A DNA stretch of 6,209 nucleotides from an uncultured Collinsella sp. (lineage in GTDB: Bacteria > Actinomycetota > Coriobacteriia > Coriobacteriales > Coriobacteriaceae): assembly GCA_958403385.1 (NCBI GenBank), contig CATXXC010000034.1:1-6209 (forward strand), in the 5' to 3' direction. A model generated the notes under the pieces. The model made no database searches. It was given only the letters and a program-made list of their open reading frames with translations, and was not told the DNA's origin. This document shows positions 1-5,124 of the stretch, piece by piece (position 1 is the first letter of the stretch; each line of letters starts with the position of its first letter). The position numbers and the translations under genes were made by a program.

Positions 1-82
1 CGGGGCCATCTGGCAGCCCCGGGGCCACCCGCATGGCCGCCGCCCGCCTTTCCGTTGGCCCTTTCGCCCCCCCGCGGACCGT
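1..82. other. GC-rich left edge, no gene seen
   Basis: This stretch is very rich in G and C. It holds a small hairpin, GGGGC (2-6) with GCCCC (16-20). I find no open frame with a ribosome binding site and coding character on either strand. It may be the flank of a gene outside the window or the outer part of the inverted-repeat element that begins at 83. Confidence 0.4.
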
Positions 83-246
83 CCGCCACGAAACCGGCCC
101 ATCTACTACGTTTGGACGGCATCCCCCGACCACGCCGTTATGAGTAAAAATAAAACCGCAGGTAGACGGCCTGCGGTTTTCGCGAAATACGGGGTATGGT
201 CGAGGGGTCGGGGTTAAACGTAGTAGATGGGCCGGTTTCGTGGCGG
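83..246. repeat. 31-bp perfect inverted repeat enclosing a terminator
   Basis: Bases 83-113 are the exact reverse complement of 216-246 (31 of 31 pairs). Inside, CCCCGACC (124-131) pairs with GGTCGGGG (206-213) after an asymmetric bulge, and the innermost part is the 11-bp terminator stem at 152-180. The whole unit could fold as one long three-part hairpin or extrude as a cruciform. It lies downstream of the nuclease-like gene that ends at 299. Such a long perfect repeat is far beyond what a terminator needs and suggests a REP- or MITE-like repeated element, or a protein-binding site. No transposase and no clear target-site duplication are visible. Confidence 0.85.
145..180 (-). terminator. 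intrinsic terminator, probably bidirectional
   Basis: AAAACCGCAGG (152-162) pairs perfectly with CCTGCGGTTTT (170-180) around a 7-base loop. On the minus strand the stem runs into TTTTATTTTTA, a good U-tract. On the plus strand only the TTTT inside the stem is present. It is the first strong terminator after the minus-strand gene that stops at 299, about 120 bases downstream. Confidence 0.85.
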
Positions 247-298
247 CGGCATCGCAGGCAGCCGACCGAGGGCGCCCGGAAGTGGGCAGGGCACCCGC

Positions 299-1456
299 CT
301 AACGACCGATTTCCTGCCAATTGCATAGGACGTTGGCTCGCAACTCCATTTCGGCTGTCTTTTGAGCTTTGGTTTTGCACCTATAGCGCAATTCCAGGCG
401 CGAGCAAAGACTTCGCACTATCGCATCAAGCTGCTCGGTATCGTTAAGCATGTCGTGCGTAACCAGGAAGACGTCATACCCCATACTTTGCAGTGCCGTC
501 ATACGCTTGGCGTCGTGGTCGAGCACGGCTCCCGATCCGTGGATGACCTCTCCTTGAAGCTCCACGATTCCTGCCTTCATTATGTTTGGGTTAACAATCA
601 CGATGTCCCCGTAGCAGGCTTTTTGCCCCGCAATGCTCTGTGCCGATGCAGTAAGCGGTGTAAAGTCATTGACATATACATGCCTAAAGCCGGCGCCACC
701 ACGGGAGCGAGGAAGCGACAACAATAGAATTCCAGCAACTTCAAGCGGAGACGCTGCTACACCCGTTACCATCTGCGCGGCTTTGTAGAATTTAGCACCC
801 CACTTGCGGCTTTTCATCTTCGTGGCGTACTCATGAAGCTCGTTTAATTCGATGAGTGGCTTCCTCATCCAGAGCGAAGTACCTTTGAGTTTCGTGACTT
901 CCTTAGTCGTCTTTTGCTTGTTTGACCCTTTTGTATTTACTTGTTCTTTGACTTTCACGCGTGCATAAACGCGTTTCCACTGCGCTTCATCCTGGCTTTC
1001 ATCGAATTCAAAGAGGGACTCGGTGGTGTTATCTCCTGCGGTGTCTTCGGCTTTGCCAAGCTCTGCTTCGGCTATGGCGGTTGGCTCAAAGACCGAGAAC
1101 CACCCGCAGAATTCGAACATCGCAAGGACGAGATCGGTTGGAGATACAAAACGAGCTAGGGTAAATAACGTCGCAAGTGGATTAGTTACTCTAAAGCCCA
1201 TCGCGGTTTCTAGCGTATTGCCCGCCCCCGAAGCATCTTTGCAATGGATTGTTGCTCGTAATCCCGAATGGTAGTTAACGCCACCGGGCGCCGTCGTGGT
1301 GACTATCGGCGTCTTGAGCACATCGATTGTGAAGGGCGATCGAGCTAGGGCAAGCCAGCCGTCCTCGGAACTTGGGAGGCGCGGGTAGAGGCCGCGGACC
1401 TGGGGCGGGCAGCGCCAGTAGCGGAATGCGGTGTTTGCGCAGACAATCTCGTCCAT
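299..1456 (-). CDS. AbiEi-like / DUF559-like nuclease-fold protein, 385 aa
   Basis: ATG at 1456 is preceded by GGGGAGG (1462-1468) five bases away, which fixes the start; TAG at 299 ends it. Two regions can be recognised. Residues about 45-125 (APGGVNYHSGLRATIHC, then NPLATLFTLA, then EFCGWFSVF) resemble the helical front part of AbiEi-like actinobacterial proteins. Residues about 280-350 resemble the DUF559/Vsr branch of the PD-(D/E)XK nuclease fold: D284 in GDIVIV, then VELQGE with E299 and Q301, then D315, R318 and GYDVFLVTHDML. The family usually shows E-x-D-G at the second motif, so Q301 may mark a weak or lost active site. A charged, Lys-rich, low-complexity linker (about 135-195) separates the two parts. 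Base composition is lower in G+C than in the operon to the right. DNA binding or cleavage is inferred from fold only; a role in defence or in toxin-antitoxin control is a guess. Confidence 0.7.
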   Translation of the reverse strand: MDEIVCANTAFRYWRCPPQVRGLYPRLPSSEDGWLALARSPFTIDVLKTPIVTTTAPGGVNYHSGLRATIHCKDASGAGNTLETAMGFRVTNPLATLFTLARFVSPTDLVLAMFEFCGWFSVFEPTAIAEAELGKAEDTAGDNTTESLFEFDESQDEAQWKRVYARVKVKEQVNTKGSNKQKTTKEVTKLKGTSLWMRKPLIELNELHEYATKMKSRKWGAKFYKAAQMVTGVAASPLEVAGILLLSLPRSRGGAGFRHVYVNDFTPLTASAQSIAGQKACYGDIVIVNPNIMKAGIVELQGEVIHGSGAVLDHDAKRMTALQSMGYDVFLVTHDMLNDTEQLDAIVRSLCSRLELRYRCKTKAQKTAEMELRANVLCNWQEIGR

Positions 1457-1508
1457 ATGGGCCTCCCCTGGTTTCGGCCGCGAGCCGTTTGGAATGTGGG
1501 CGAGGCCG

Positions 1509-1536
1509 ATTATCTATTTGGCCATCATGCGGGTAA
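1509..1536 (-). promoter_or_regulatory. possible promoter of the nuclease-like gene
   Basis: On the minus strand GATAAT (1509-1514) matches the -10 consensus at five of six bases and lies about 50 bases upstream of the ATG at 1456. The best -35 candidate, TTACCC (1531-1536), is poor, so the call rests on the -10 alone. Confidence 0.25.
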
Positions 1537-1546
1537 GTACCGGAAG

Positions 1547-1565
1547 CTGACCAAACACTGACCAA
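1547..1565. repeat. two CTGACCAA direct repeats, 11 bases apart
   Basis: CTGACCAA occurs at 1547-1554 and again at 1558-1565. Read on the minus strand it is TTGGTCAG twice, similar to the TTGGTGTCA triplet about 220 bases away on the plus strand. The spacing is close to one helical turn, as for cooperative binding sites. No function can be assigned. Confidence 0.4.
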
Positions 1566-1770
1566 GAGATGGACGATATATGTCGAAAGCTGGCGCGAAT
1601 GGCGAAACGCGCAGGTAGTGATGCTGCTTGTTGGGTCCCTGTCTCCACAATTCTTATTGTCATATACAAGGTTGAACAGGGAAAATACTAAATTCGCGAT
1701 TTAAAAATGAGCAAGAAGGCAGCAAAAGAACCGCAGGTAGGCTATGTCGTTTTAGAAAAGTATAATTTGT

Positions 1771-1806
1771 TTTTGGTGTCAGTTTTGGTGTCACCCTTGG
1801 TGTCAA
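1771..1806 (+). repeat. three TTGGTGTCA repeats with 12-base period beside tRNA 3' end
   Basis: TTGGTGTCA lies at 1773-1781, 1785-1793 and 1797-1805, exactly 12 bases apart. In the plus-strand frame that begins at 1766 the repeats read FGVSFGVTLGVK and the frame then runs on into the antisense of the tRNA. Gly-Val repeats of this kind resemble C-terminal tails I associate with tyrosine integrases encoded beside a tRNA attachment site. A stop codon at 1763-1765 cuts the frame off from anything upstream, and no integrase domain is present. It may be an integrase-tail remnant or a set of arm-type recombinase sites. Both readings are inference. Confidence 0.5.
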
Positions 1807-1840
1807 AAAGAAAAAGGCCAGAGGTTTAAGACCTCTGACC
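1805..1840 (-). terminator. intrinsic terminator of tRNA-Val
   Basis: On the minus strand CAGAGGT (1837-1831) pairs with ACCTCTG (1825-1819) around a 5-base loop, with two more G-C pairs beyond a single mismatch. It is followed by CCTTTTTCTTTTT. It begins 12 bases after the tRNA 3' end, as expected for a singly transcribed tRNA gene. Confidence 0.85.
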
Positions 1841-1851
1841 TGCGCTTTTGA

Positions 1852-1926
1852 TGGTGGGCGATACAAGATTCGAACTTGTGACCCCATCCGTGTGAAGGAT
1901 ATGCTCTACCCCTGAGCCAATCGCCC
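1852..1926 (-). tRNA. tRNA-Val (anticodon CAC)
   Basis: The minus strand folds into a complete 75-base cloverleaf with encoded CCA. The acceptor stem is GGGCGAT with ATCGCCC, with discriminator A. The D arm contains GCTCAGGGGTAGAGC. The anticodon stem TATCC/GGATG (last pair T-G) closes the 7-base loop TTCACAC, so the anticodon is CAC and reads GTG valine codons. The T arm is ACAAG-TTCGAAT-CTTGT. No intron or degenerate arm is seen. The gene has its own promoter and terminator and is separate from the toxin operon. Confidence 0.95.
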
Positions 1927-1946
1927 GTCGCCTTTCGGCAAAAGAG

Positions 1947-1976
1947 ATACTAACATAGCCGCGCGTGGTTTACCAA
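1947..1976 (-). promoter_or_regulatory. tRNA-Val promoter
   Basis: On the minus strand TTGGTA (1976-1971) and TAGTAT (1952-1947) are separated by 18 bases and lie 20 bases before the tRNA 5' end. Each box matches the sigma-70 consensus at four of six bases. Shifting the -10 by one base to TTAGTA gives 17-base spacing but a poorer match. Confidence 0.5.
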
Positions 1977-2003
1977 GAACTTTTTGCCCTCGATTTTAAA
2001 TTC

Positions 2004-2037
2004 GTGGTCGCAAGCAAAGCCAACGTAGGCAGACCAC
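2004..2037 (-). other. weak hairpin after the DUF3825 gene
   Basis: GTGGTC (2004-2009) and GACCAC (2032-2037) can form a 6-bp stem with a 22-base loop, 28 bases after the DUF3825 stop codon. No U-tract follows on the minus strand. It is therefore at best a poor terminator, and the operon transcript may read on into the tRNA-Val gene. Confidence 0.25.
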
Positions 2038-2064
2038 TCAGCAAACCTGCAGCTAATCCCCCAT

Positions 2065-2853
2065 TTATCGCTTAATCCACGAAGTCTCGGGACGGCAGAT
2101 GAGTCGCGCGTTGTTGTAAGCCATGTCGAGCGTGAGGCAGGTGCGCGCGGCGTAGAAGCCGTCTTCGCGCTGGATGGTCAGCGCCAGTTCGGGTTTGTCG
2201 CCGGTTAGGCACAGCGGTAGCAACAGCTGGATTCGACCGCCGTAAAACTGCGGCACCGCGAGCGTGTAGTTGGCGGCGGCGCGTCGGGCGGCCTCGACGA
2301 CGGCGCCCTCGAAGGCGCGGCGCAGCAGCAGCGAGTTGTCCTCCCCCATCAGGCTGGCGGGAATTCGCGTGAGGTTCTCCTCGTCGCCCAAAATGTGATC
2401 GATGTTGGAGCGGATGGGCAGGCGGTAGTCAAAGACCAGTTCGGAGGGATCCTCGGCAAAGTGCACGCGGCACGGCAGGTACTCAAACGAGACCAGCATG
2501 GGATCGCTTTCCTTAAAGAAGCCCTTCAAAAACCAACGCTGGCGCGCGTCGGGCTTGGTGTTGGGCTCAAACAGGCCGTAGATGGTCTCGTAGCGGCGCG
2601 TGTACAGACCGGTGTTGAACAGGCAGCGGTCGTCGTCGAACACCAATGGCAAGTTGGACGGCGCGGTTTGGTCCACATCGCGCTCGGTCAGAAACACAGC
2701 GCGACTAAACGAGAAGGACAGGTAGTTTTTGAGGATACGGTTGCCGTGGCCCCAGTCCTCGGGATCGGCGAGGTCGGCCAGACGGTCATAGCAAGGTTCG
2801 GGGCAAAATGCAAAGTCGTATACATTGCTGCACAGGGTGCTGGGGATCTCCAT
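2065..2853 (-). CDS. DUF3825 domain protein, 262 aa
   Basis: The protein carries the blocks I associate with DUF3825 almost end to end. These are DWGHGNRILKNYLSFSF (33-49), LFNTGLYT (78-85) followed by YETIYGLFEPN (88-98), RWFLKGFF (106-113), DHILGDEENLTRIP (152-165), and PQFYGGRIQLLLPL (201-214) leading into LTLDMAYNNARL (240-251). The molecular function of the family is unknown to me; elsewhere it can be fused to RNA-related domains, so an RNA-linked role is only a hint. No signal peptide or membrane segment is seen, so it should be cytoplasmic. The ATG at 2853 has no strong ribosome binding site, but the N-terminus matches the expected start of the domain. It begins 45 bases after the Doc stop codon with no clear terminator between, so co-transcription is plausible. 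Confidence 0.8.
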   Translation of the reverse strand: MEIPSTLCSNVYDFAFCPEPCYDRLADLADPEDWGHGNRILKNYLSFSFSRAVFLTERDVDQTAPSNLPLVFDDDRCLFNTGLYTRRYETIYGLFEPNTKPDARQRWFLKGFFKESDPMLVSFEYLPCRVHFAEDPSELVFDYRLPIRSNIDHILGDEENLTRIPASLMGEDNSLLLRRAFEGAVVEAARRAAANYTLAVPQFYGGRIQLLLPLCLTGDKPELALTIQREDGFYAARTCLTLDMAYNNARLICRPETSWIKR

Positions 2854-2898
2854 GTGGCGTCCAATCCATTAAAAAGCCGGCGTGCGAATGGTTAGATT

Positions 2899-3414
2899 CT
2901 ATACGTGCGACGCGCTATGGGGACGCACAACGCAATTGTGCCGGAACTCGTCGGCGAGTACGGCGCGAGTGCGAGTGCCAGAAACGAGGTCCTGGATCCA
3001 GGCGTAGTACCGGTTGTCCTTGGGCTCGGGGGCATCGGAAAGCACGACCGGAACGCCGGCGAGCCTAAGGACGGACAGCGCAAAGACAAGGCTGGTGCGC
3101 TTGTTGCCGTCCTCGAAGATGTGGTCCTTGACCATGTGCTCGGCCATGTAGGTGACCTGGTCAAAGATGTCCGTGAATCGATCGGCCGGCGATTGGCCGA
3201 ATATCGTGCAGAACGCACCCGAAAGTACGGACTCGACGCGCCCAAGCTCGAGCGCAGCCCGATCGCCTGTGGCGTCGGTCGTATAGCAGCGCCCGACCGT
3301 CATCAGTGTGCTGTGTAGACGCATCACGGCCGCGGCCATGGCCTTGAGCGATCCGGCATCGTCGAGCACGAGCGGCACAAAAGGATCCGCGCACCGCGGT
3401 GCGACCGCCATCAT
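2899..3414 (-). CDS. doc: Doc/Fic-family toxin, 171 aa
   Basis: The signature is HIFEDGNKRT at residues 98-107, which fits the Doc variant H-x-F-x-(D/N)-(A/G)-N-K-R. His98 is the catalytic base and D102, N104, K105 and R106 form the phosphate-binding loop. In phage P1, Doc is a kinase that phosphorylates EF-Tu and stops translation; the same activity here is inferred from the motif. The longer AMPylator motif (HPFxxGNGR) is absent. At 171 residues it is longer than P1 Doc (126), with extra N- and C-terminal segments. The start ATG (3414) overlaps the TGA of the 61-residue gene as ATGA, with GGAG five bases upstream; a second ATG follows directly, so the start could be 3411. Tight coupling to the upstream gene fits antitoxin before toxin. 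Confidence 0.85.
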   Translation of the reverse strand: MMAVAPRCADPFVPLVLDDAGSLKAMAAAVMRLHSTLMTVGRCYTTDATGDRAALELGRVESVLSGAFCTIFGQSPADRFTDIFDQVTYMAEHMVKDHIFEDGNKRTSLVFALSVLRLAGVPVVLSDAPEPKDNRYYAWIQDLVSGTRTRAVLADEFRHNCVVRPHSASHV

Positions 3415-3596
3415 GAGTTCTCCAACAGCCTGAGCGCATTGGGCATGTCCGCGATGGTCAGCCGAACGGCCTCGTCGATCGACGGGCCGCCATCGAGCGA
3501 AATAGGCAATGTGAAATTTGCATCGCGCGCAATTGGAGGATCTTCCTGGGCAACACGACCAGTGCCGTCGTCAAGTTGGGCATTACTCCAAAGCAT
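3411..3596 (-). CDS. small acidic protein, probable Doc antitoxin, 61 aa
   Basis: ATG at 3596 follows AAAGGAGG by five bases, one of the strongest ribosome binding sites here. The TGA overlaps the Doc start codon. The protein is acidic, with few basic residues. Its N-terminal part (about 1-40) looks flexible, and PSIDEAVRLTIADMPNALRLLE near the end looks helical. I do not recognise Phd, YefM, AbrB or ribbon-helix-helix sequence, so it seems to lack a DNA-binding domain. By position, size and charge it is the likely Doc antitoxin: a disordered acidic partner that would bind the Doc active-site groove. DNA binding may be left to the XRE protein encoded just upstream. The antitoxin role is inferred from context only. 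Confidence 0.7.
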   Translation of the reverse strand: MLWSNAQLDDGTGRVAQEDPPIARDANFTLPISLDGGPSIDEAVRLTIADMPNALRLLENS

Positions 3597-3601
3597 GTAT
3601 G

Positions 3602-3609
3602 CCTCCTTT
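3602..3609 (-). promoter_or_regulatory. ribosome binding site sharing bases with the XRE stop codon
   Basis: AAAGGAGG (minus strand) overlaps the TAA stop of the XRE gene at 3608-3610 and sits five bases before the ATG at 3596. A ribosome finishing the XRE frame would stop on this site, so the two genes are probably translationally coupled. Confidence 0.8.
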
Positions 3610-4297
3610 ATGGCTTTACATATGGAATTGACTGCGAATCGTACTCCAGAACAATCGGTTGCCAGACGAGGTCTTCGATGGCGCAGTTTAGGGTGTTTGC
3701 GAGCGCCAATGCCGAGGAGACCGAGGCGCGGCGCAGGTCAAGTTGGTTCTGCTCGTAGAGCTGTATGGCGCGAAGTTTAACCCCCGATTGGGCTGCGAGC
3801 TGTTTTTGTGTCAGGCCGGCCGCCTTACGCGCTGCCTTGAGGCTCTTTTTACCTACCTGGGCTTTGTTCCATTTGTCGATGACAATCCCGGCGAATTTGT
3901 CTTCGGAGGCCTCGTGGAGTGGATGGTGCGAGCCGATTATCCAATCAAGCGGGGCGATTTCGAATAGGTCGCTAAAGCCCAAGCTGCTTGTCCATTGCGT
4001 ATAGGCCAAAACCCAACCCGCCCAGTATTGCGGGGAACGGTCGAATGGATAGCTCTCCCTGCATTCGACGGGTTTTAGCCCCGCATGGGCGATAATTTCG
4101 CGCGCGAGTTCGTCGCCCGACATGCCGCAGACAACACGCGGCGCGCCACGTTCAAACTGTTTCATCTCGAGAGAGTTCGAAAGGATTGCTGTCAGTTCGG
4201 CCGGATTCAAGCCCTGGTCACAGAGGGCAAAATCGATTGCCTCGCCCAGTGTTCTCATGGCGTCCTCGAGATACATCTCACTATAAGCGTAGGCCAT
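3608..4297 (-). CDS. XRE-type regulator with conserved N-terminal domain, 229 aa
   Basis: Residues 152-210 form a helix-turn-helix of the XRE/Cro type: SLKAARKAAGLTQKQLAAQSG, then VKLRAIQLYEQ, ending in ALALANTLNCAIEDL. Unusually, this lies at the C-terminus. The first 150 residues form a separate region with MYLEDAMRTLGEAIDFAL (8-25), FERGAPRVVCGMSGDELAREI (48-68), SPQYWAGWVLAYTQW (88-102) and HPLHEASEDKF (125-135). I associate this arrangement with XRE proteins found beside DUF3990 genes in gut bacteria. The likely job is antitoxin and repressor: the N-terminal part would hold the DUF3990 protein and the HTH would bind the palindrome at 4959-5011. It overlaps the DUF3990 gene by 17 bases. 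The ATG at 4297 has AGGGG ten bases upstream; M8 (4276) is a possible alternative start. Confidence 0.75.
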   Translation of the reverse strand: MAYAYSEMYLEDAMRTLGEAIDFALCDQGLNPAELTAILSNSLEMKQFERGAPRVVCGMSGDELAREIIAHAGLKPVECRESYPFDRSPQYWAGWVLAYTQWTSSLGFSDLFEIAPLDWIIGSHHPLHEASEDKFAGIVIDKWNKAQVGKKSLKAARKAAGLTQKQLAAQSGVKLRAIQLYEQNQLDLRRASVSSALALANTLNCAIEDLVWQPIVLEYDSQSIPYVKP

Positions 4298-4946
4298 CTG
4301 CAGTCATCCCCTCTCGAACGATGTCGACGATACGGATTCCCTCAAACGGATTCTCGGCAAGTAGCTCCCGATACTGTGCCCTTGCCGCTTCATCTCGCTC
4401 CTTGGCCAATGGACCATACAGAGCTTGCGGCGCACGTTCAAATCCAGCAAAACGAATGTTCTTAAACGCGCGCTCGCTTTTGAGCACGATCTGCTCCCCT
4501 AGGTTGCCGAGCTTCATGGCACGACCCAACTGTTCGACAGTGATTGTATTGTTTACAAACGCCCTGGCATAGCTAAAGTACGAGTTGTCCGCGCGCCATC
4601 CCCTAATCACGTCGCAAGCGTCAGTGTCAGGTAGAAAGTGATCGTGGAGATATTTGCACGCCCCCACGGCGATAGCGGTGTCCTTGCGAAAAGAACGATG
4701 CTCTACGAGCAACGCTATCCAATGCAGAACTGAATAATGCGGCGATAACAAGTCGAGCACCTTGAGGTCTGCCATATCGAGTTCGTATCGATTTGCGAAG
4801 CCATCGGCATCTCCCGAACACGCCCATTCCCTTGCAAGGTCGATACTCTCTGTGCAATAGAATCCCAGCCCATAATCGTTATGGGCTTTTCCCAAGCCAA
4901 ACTGGGGAACCTCAACAATCTTCCGAGAACCATGCCACAGTTCCAT
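4281..4946 (-). CDS. DUF3990 protein, ADP-ribosyltransferase-like probable toxin, 221 aa
   Basis: ATG at 4946 follows AAGGAGG (4952-4958) by five bases. The sequence begins MELWHGS, with H5 at the position expected for the NAD-binding histidine. It continues with NDYGLGFYCTES (23-34) and LAREWA (37-42), the N-D-(F/Y)-G-x-G-F-Y-x-T block typical of DUF3990. Later come DVIRGWRADNSYF (112-124) and GNLGEQIVLKSE (147-158), where E151/Q152 and E158 are candidates for the catalytic region. DUF3990 belongs, as I know it, with ADP-ribosyltransferase-like folds, so the probable activity is ADP-ribosylation of a cytoplasmic target. The target is unknown. It is the first gene of the operon, and an overlapping XRE gene follows as probable antitoxin. 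Order is toxin first, antitoxin second, as in HigBA-like modules. No signal peptide is seen. Confidence 0.8.
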   Translation of the reverse strand: MELWHGSRKIVEVPQFGLGKAHNDYGLGFYCTESIDLAREWACSGDADGFANRYELDMADLKVLDLLSPHYSVLHWIALLVEHRSFRKDTAIAVGACKYLHDHFLPDTDACDVIRGWRADNSYFSYARAFVNNTITVEQLGRAMKLGNLGEQIVLKSERAFKNIRFAGFERAPQALYGPLAKERDEAARAQYRELLAENPFEGIRIVDIVREGMTADGLRL

Positions 4947-4958
4947 GCGAGCCTCCTT

Positions 4959-5011
4959 ACGGGTATCGCTCTAACGATAGCTTAACATACTATCGTTAGA
5001 GCGATACCCGT
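4959..5011 (-). promoter_or_regulatory. 22-bp palindrome, probable operator and promoter of the DUF3990 operon
   Basis: Bases 4959-4980 are the exact reverse complement of 4990-5011, with a 9-base centre. Each arm contains its own smaller palindrome TATCG-N6-CGATA (4964-4979 and 4991-5006), giving four half-sites in all, enough for two XRE dimers or one tetramer. The centre on the minus strand reads TATGTTAAG and offers a -10-like TATGTT (4984-4989); no good -35 is seen. Predicted transcription would start near 4977, leaving a 31-base leader before the ATG. A bound repressor would cover the promoter, fitting autoregulation by the XRE protein. It lacks a U-tract, so it is not a terminator. Confidence 0.75.
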
Positions 5012-5069
5012 TTATGAAAAGCAATCGTCGGCTCTATTCCAGTCTCCACAGCAGGCTCGATATCGCATG

Positions 5070-5108
5070 AAAAAAGAGACACCTCCAACCAGAGCGATCG
5101 GAGGCGTC
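5070..5108 (-). terminator. intrinsic terminator with 13-base loop
   Basis: On the minus strand GACGCCTCC (5108-5100) pairs with GGAGGTGTC (5086-5078) at nine positions, one a G-U pair. TCTTTTTTC follows. The loop is GATCGCTCTGGTT, large for a terminator. No protein-coding frame runs into it, so it probably ends a non-coding transcript. Confidence 0.8.
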
Positions 5109-5124
5109 TTCTCAGCGAGCGTTG

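Larger units (their letters stand above)
1457..1851. other. intergenic region between nuclease-like gene and tRNA-Val
   Basis: No convincing gene is present. The region holds the possible promoter at 1509-1536, a pair of CTGACCAA repeats, an imperfect stem (TCCCTGT 1636-1642 with ACAGGGA 1676-1682, and ACAAT 1647-1651 with ATTGT 1656-1660 inside it), three 12-base repeats, and the tRNA terminator. Bases about 1640-1800 are clearly AT-richer than their surroundings, which suits a junction of foreign DNA next to a tRNA. A 40-codon frame (1707-1829, plus) has no ribosome binding site and is not called. Confidence 0.5.

Noticed and set aside
154..165. 12-base match AACCGCAGGTAG shared with 1729-1740
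   Set aside because: A 12-base match somewhere in a 6.2-kb window is expected by chance, and the flanks do not extend it.
362..727. 121-codon open frame on the plus strand
   Set aside because: Antisense to the conserved nuclease-fold part of the 385-residue gene, and lacks a ribosome binding site.
1707..1829. 40-codon plus-strand frame ending in the tRNA terminator
   Set aside because: No ribosome binding site before the ATG, and its second half is the 12-base repeat and the terminator stem.
2395..2895. 166-codon open frame on the plus strand
   Set aside because: It is antisense to the DUF3825 gene, whose conserved blocks account for the region. Its Val/Gly/Gln-rich translation is typical of a complementary-strand shadow.
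2905..3318. 137-codon open frame on the plus strand
   Set aside because: Antisense to the Doc toxin gene, which has the full HxFx(D/N)GNKR motif.
3411..3596. Fic-inhibition motif (S/T)xxxE(G/N) in the 61-residue protein
   Set aside because: The closest match is LRLLEN, with Leu in place of Ser/Thr. That motif also belongs to AMPylating Fic proteins, whereas the toxin here has the Doc-type motif.
4959..5011. Terminator interpretation of the 22-bp palindrome
   Set aside because: Neither strand has a U-tract after the stem, and it lies directly before a ribosome binding site and start codon with a -10-like centre. An operator fits better.
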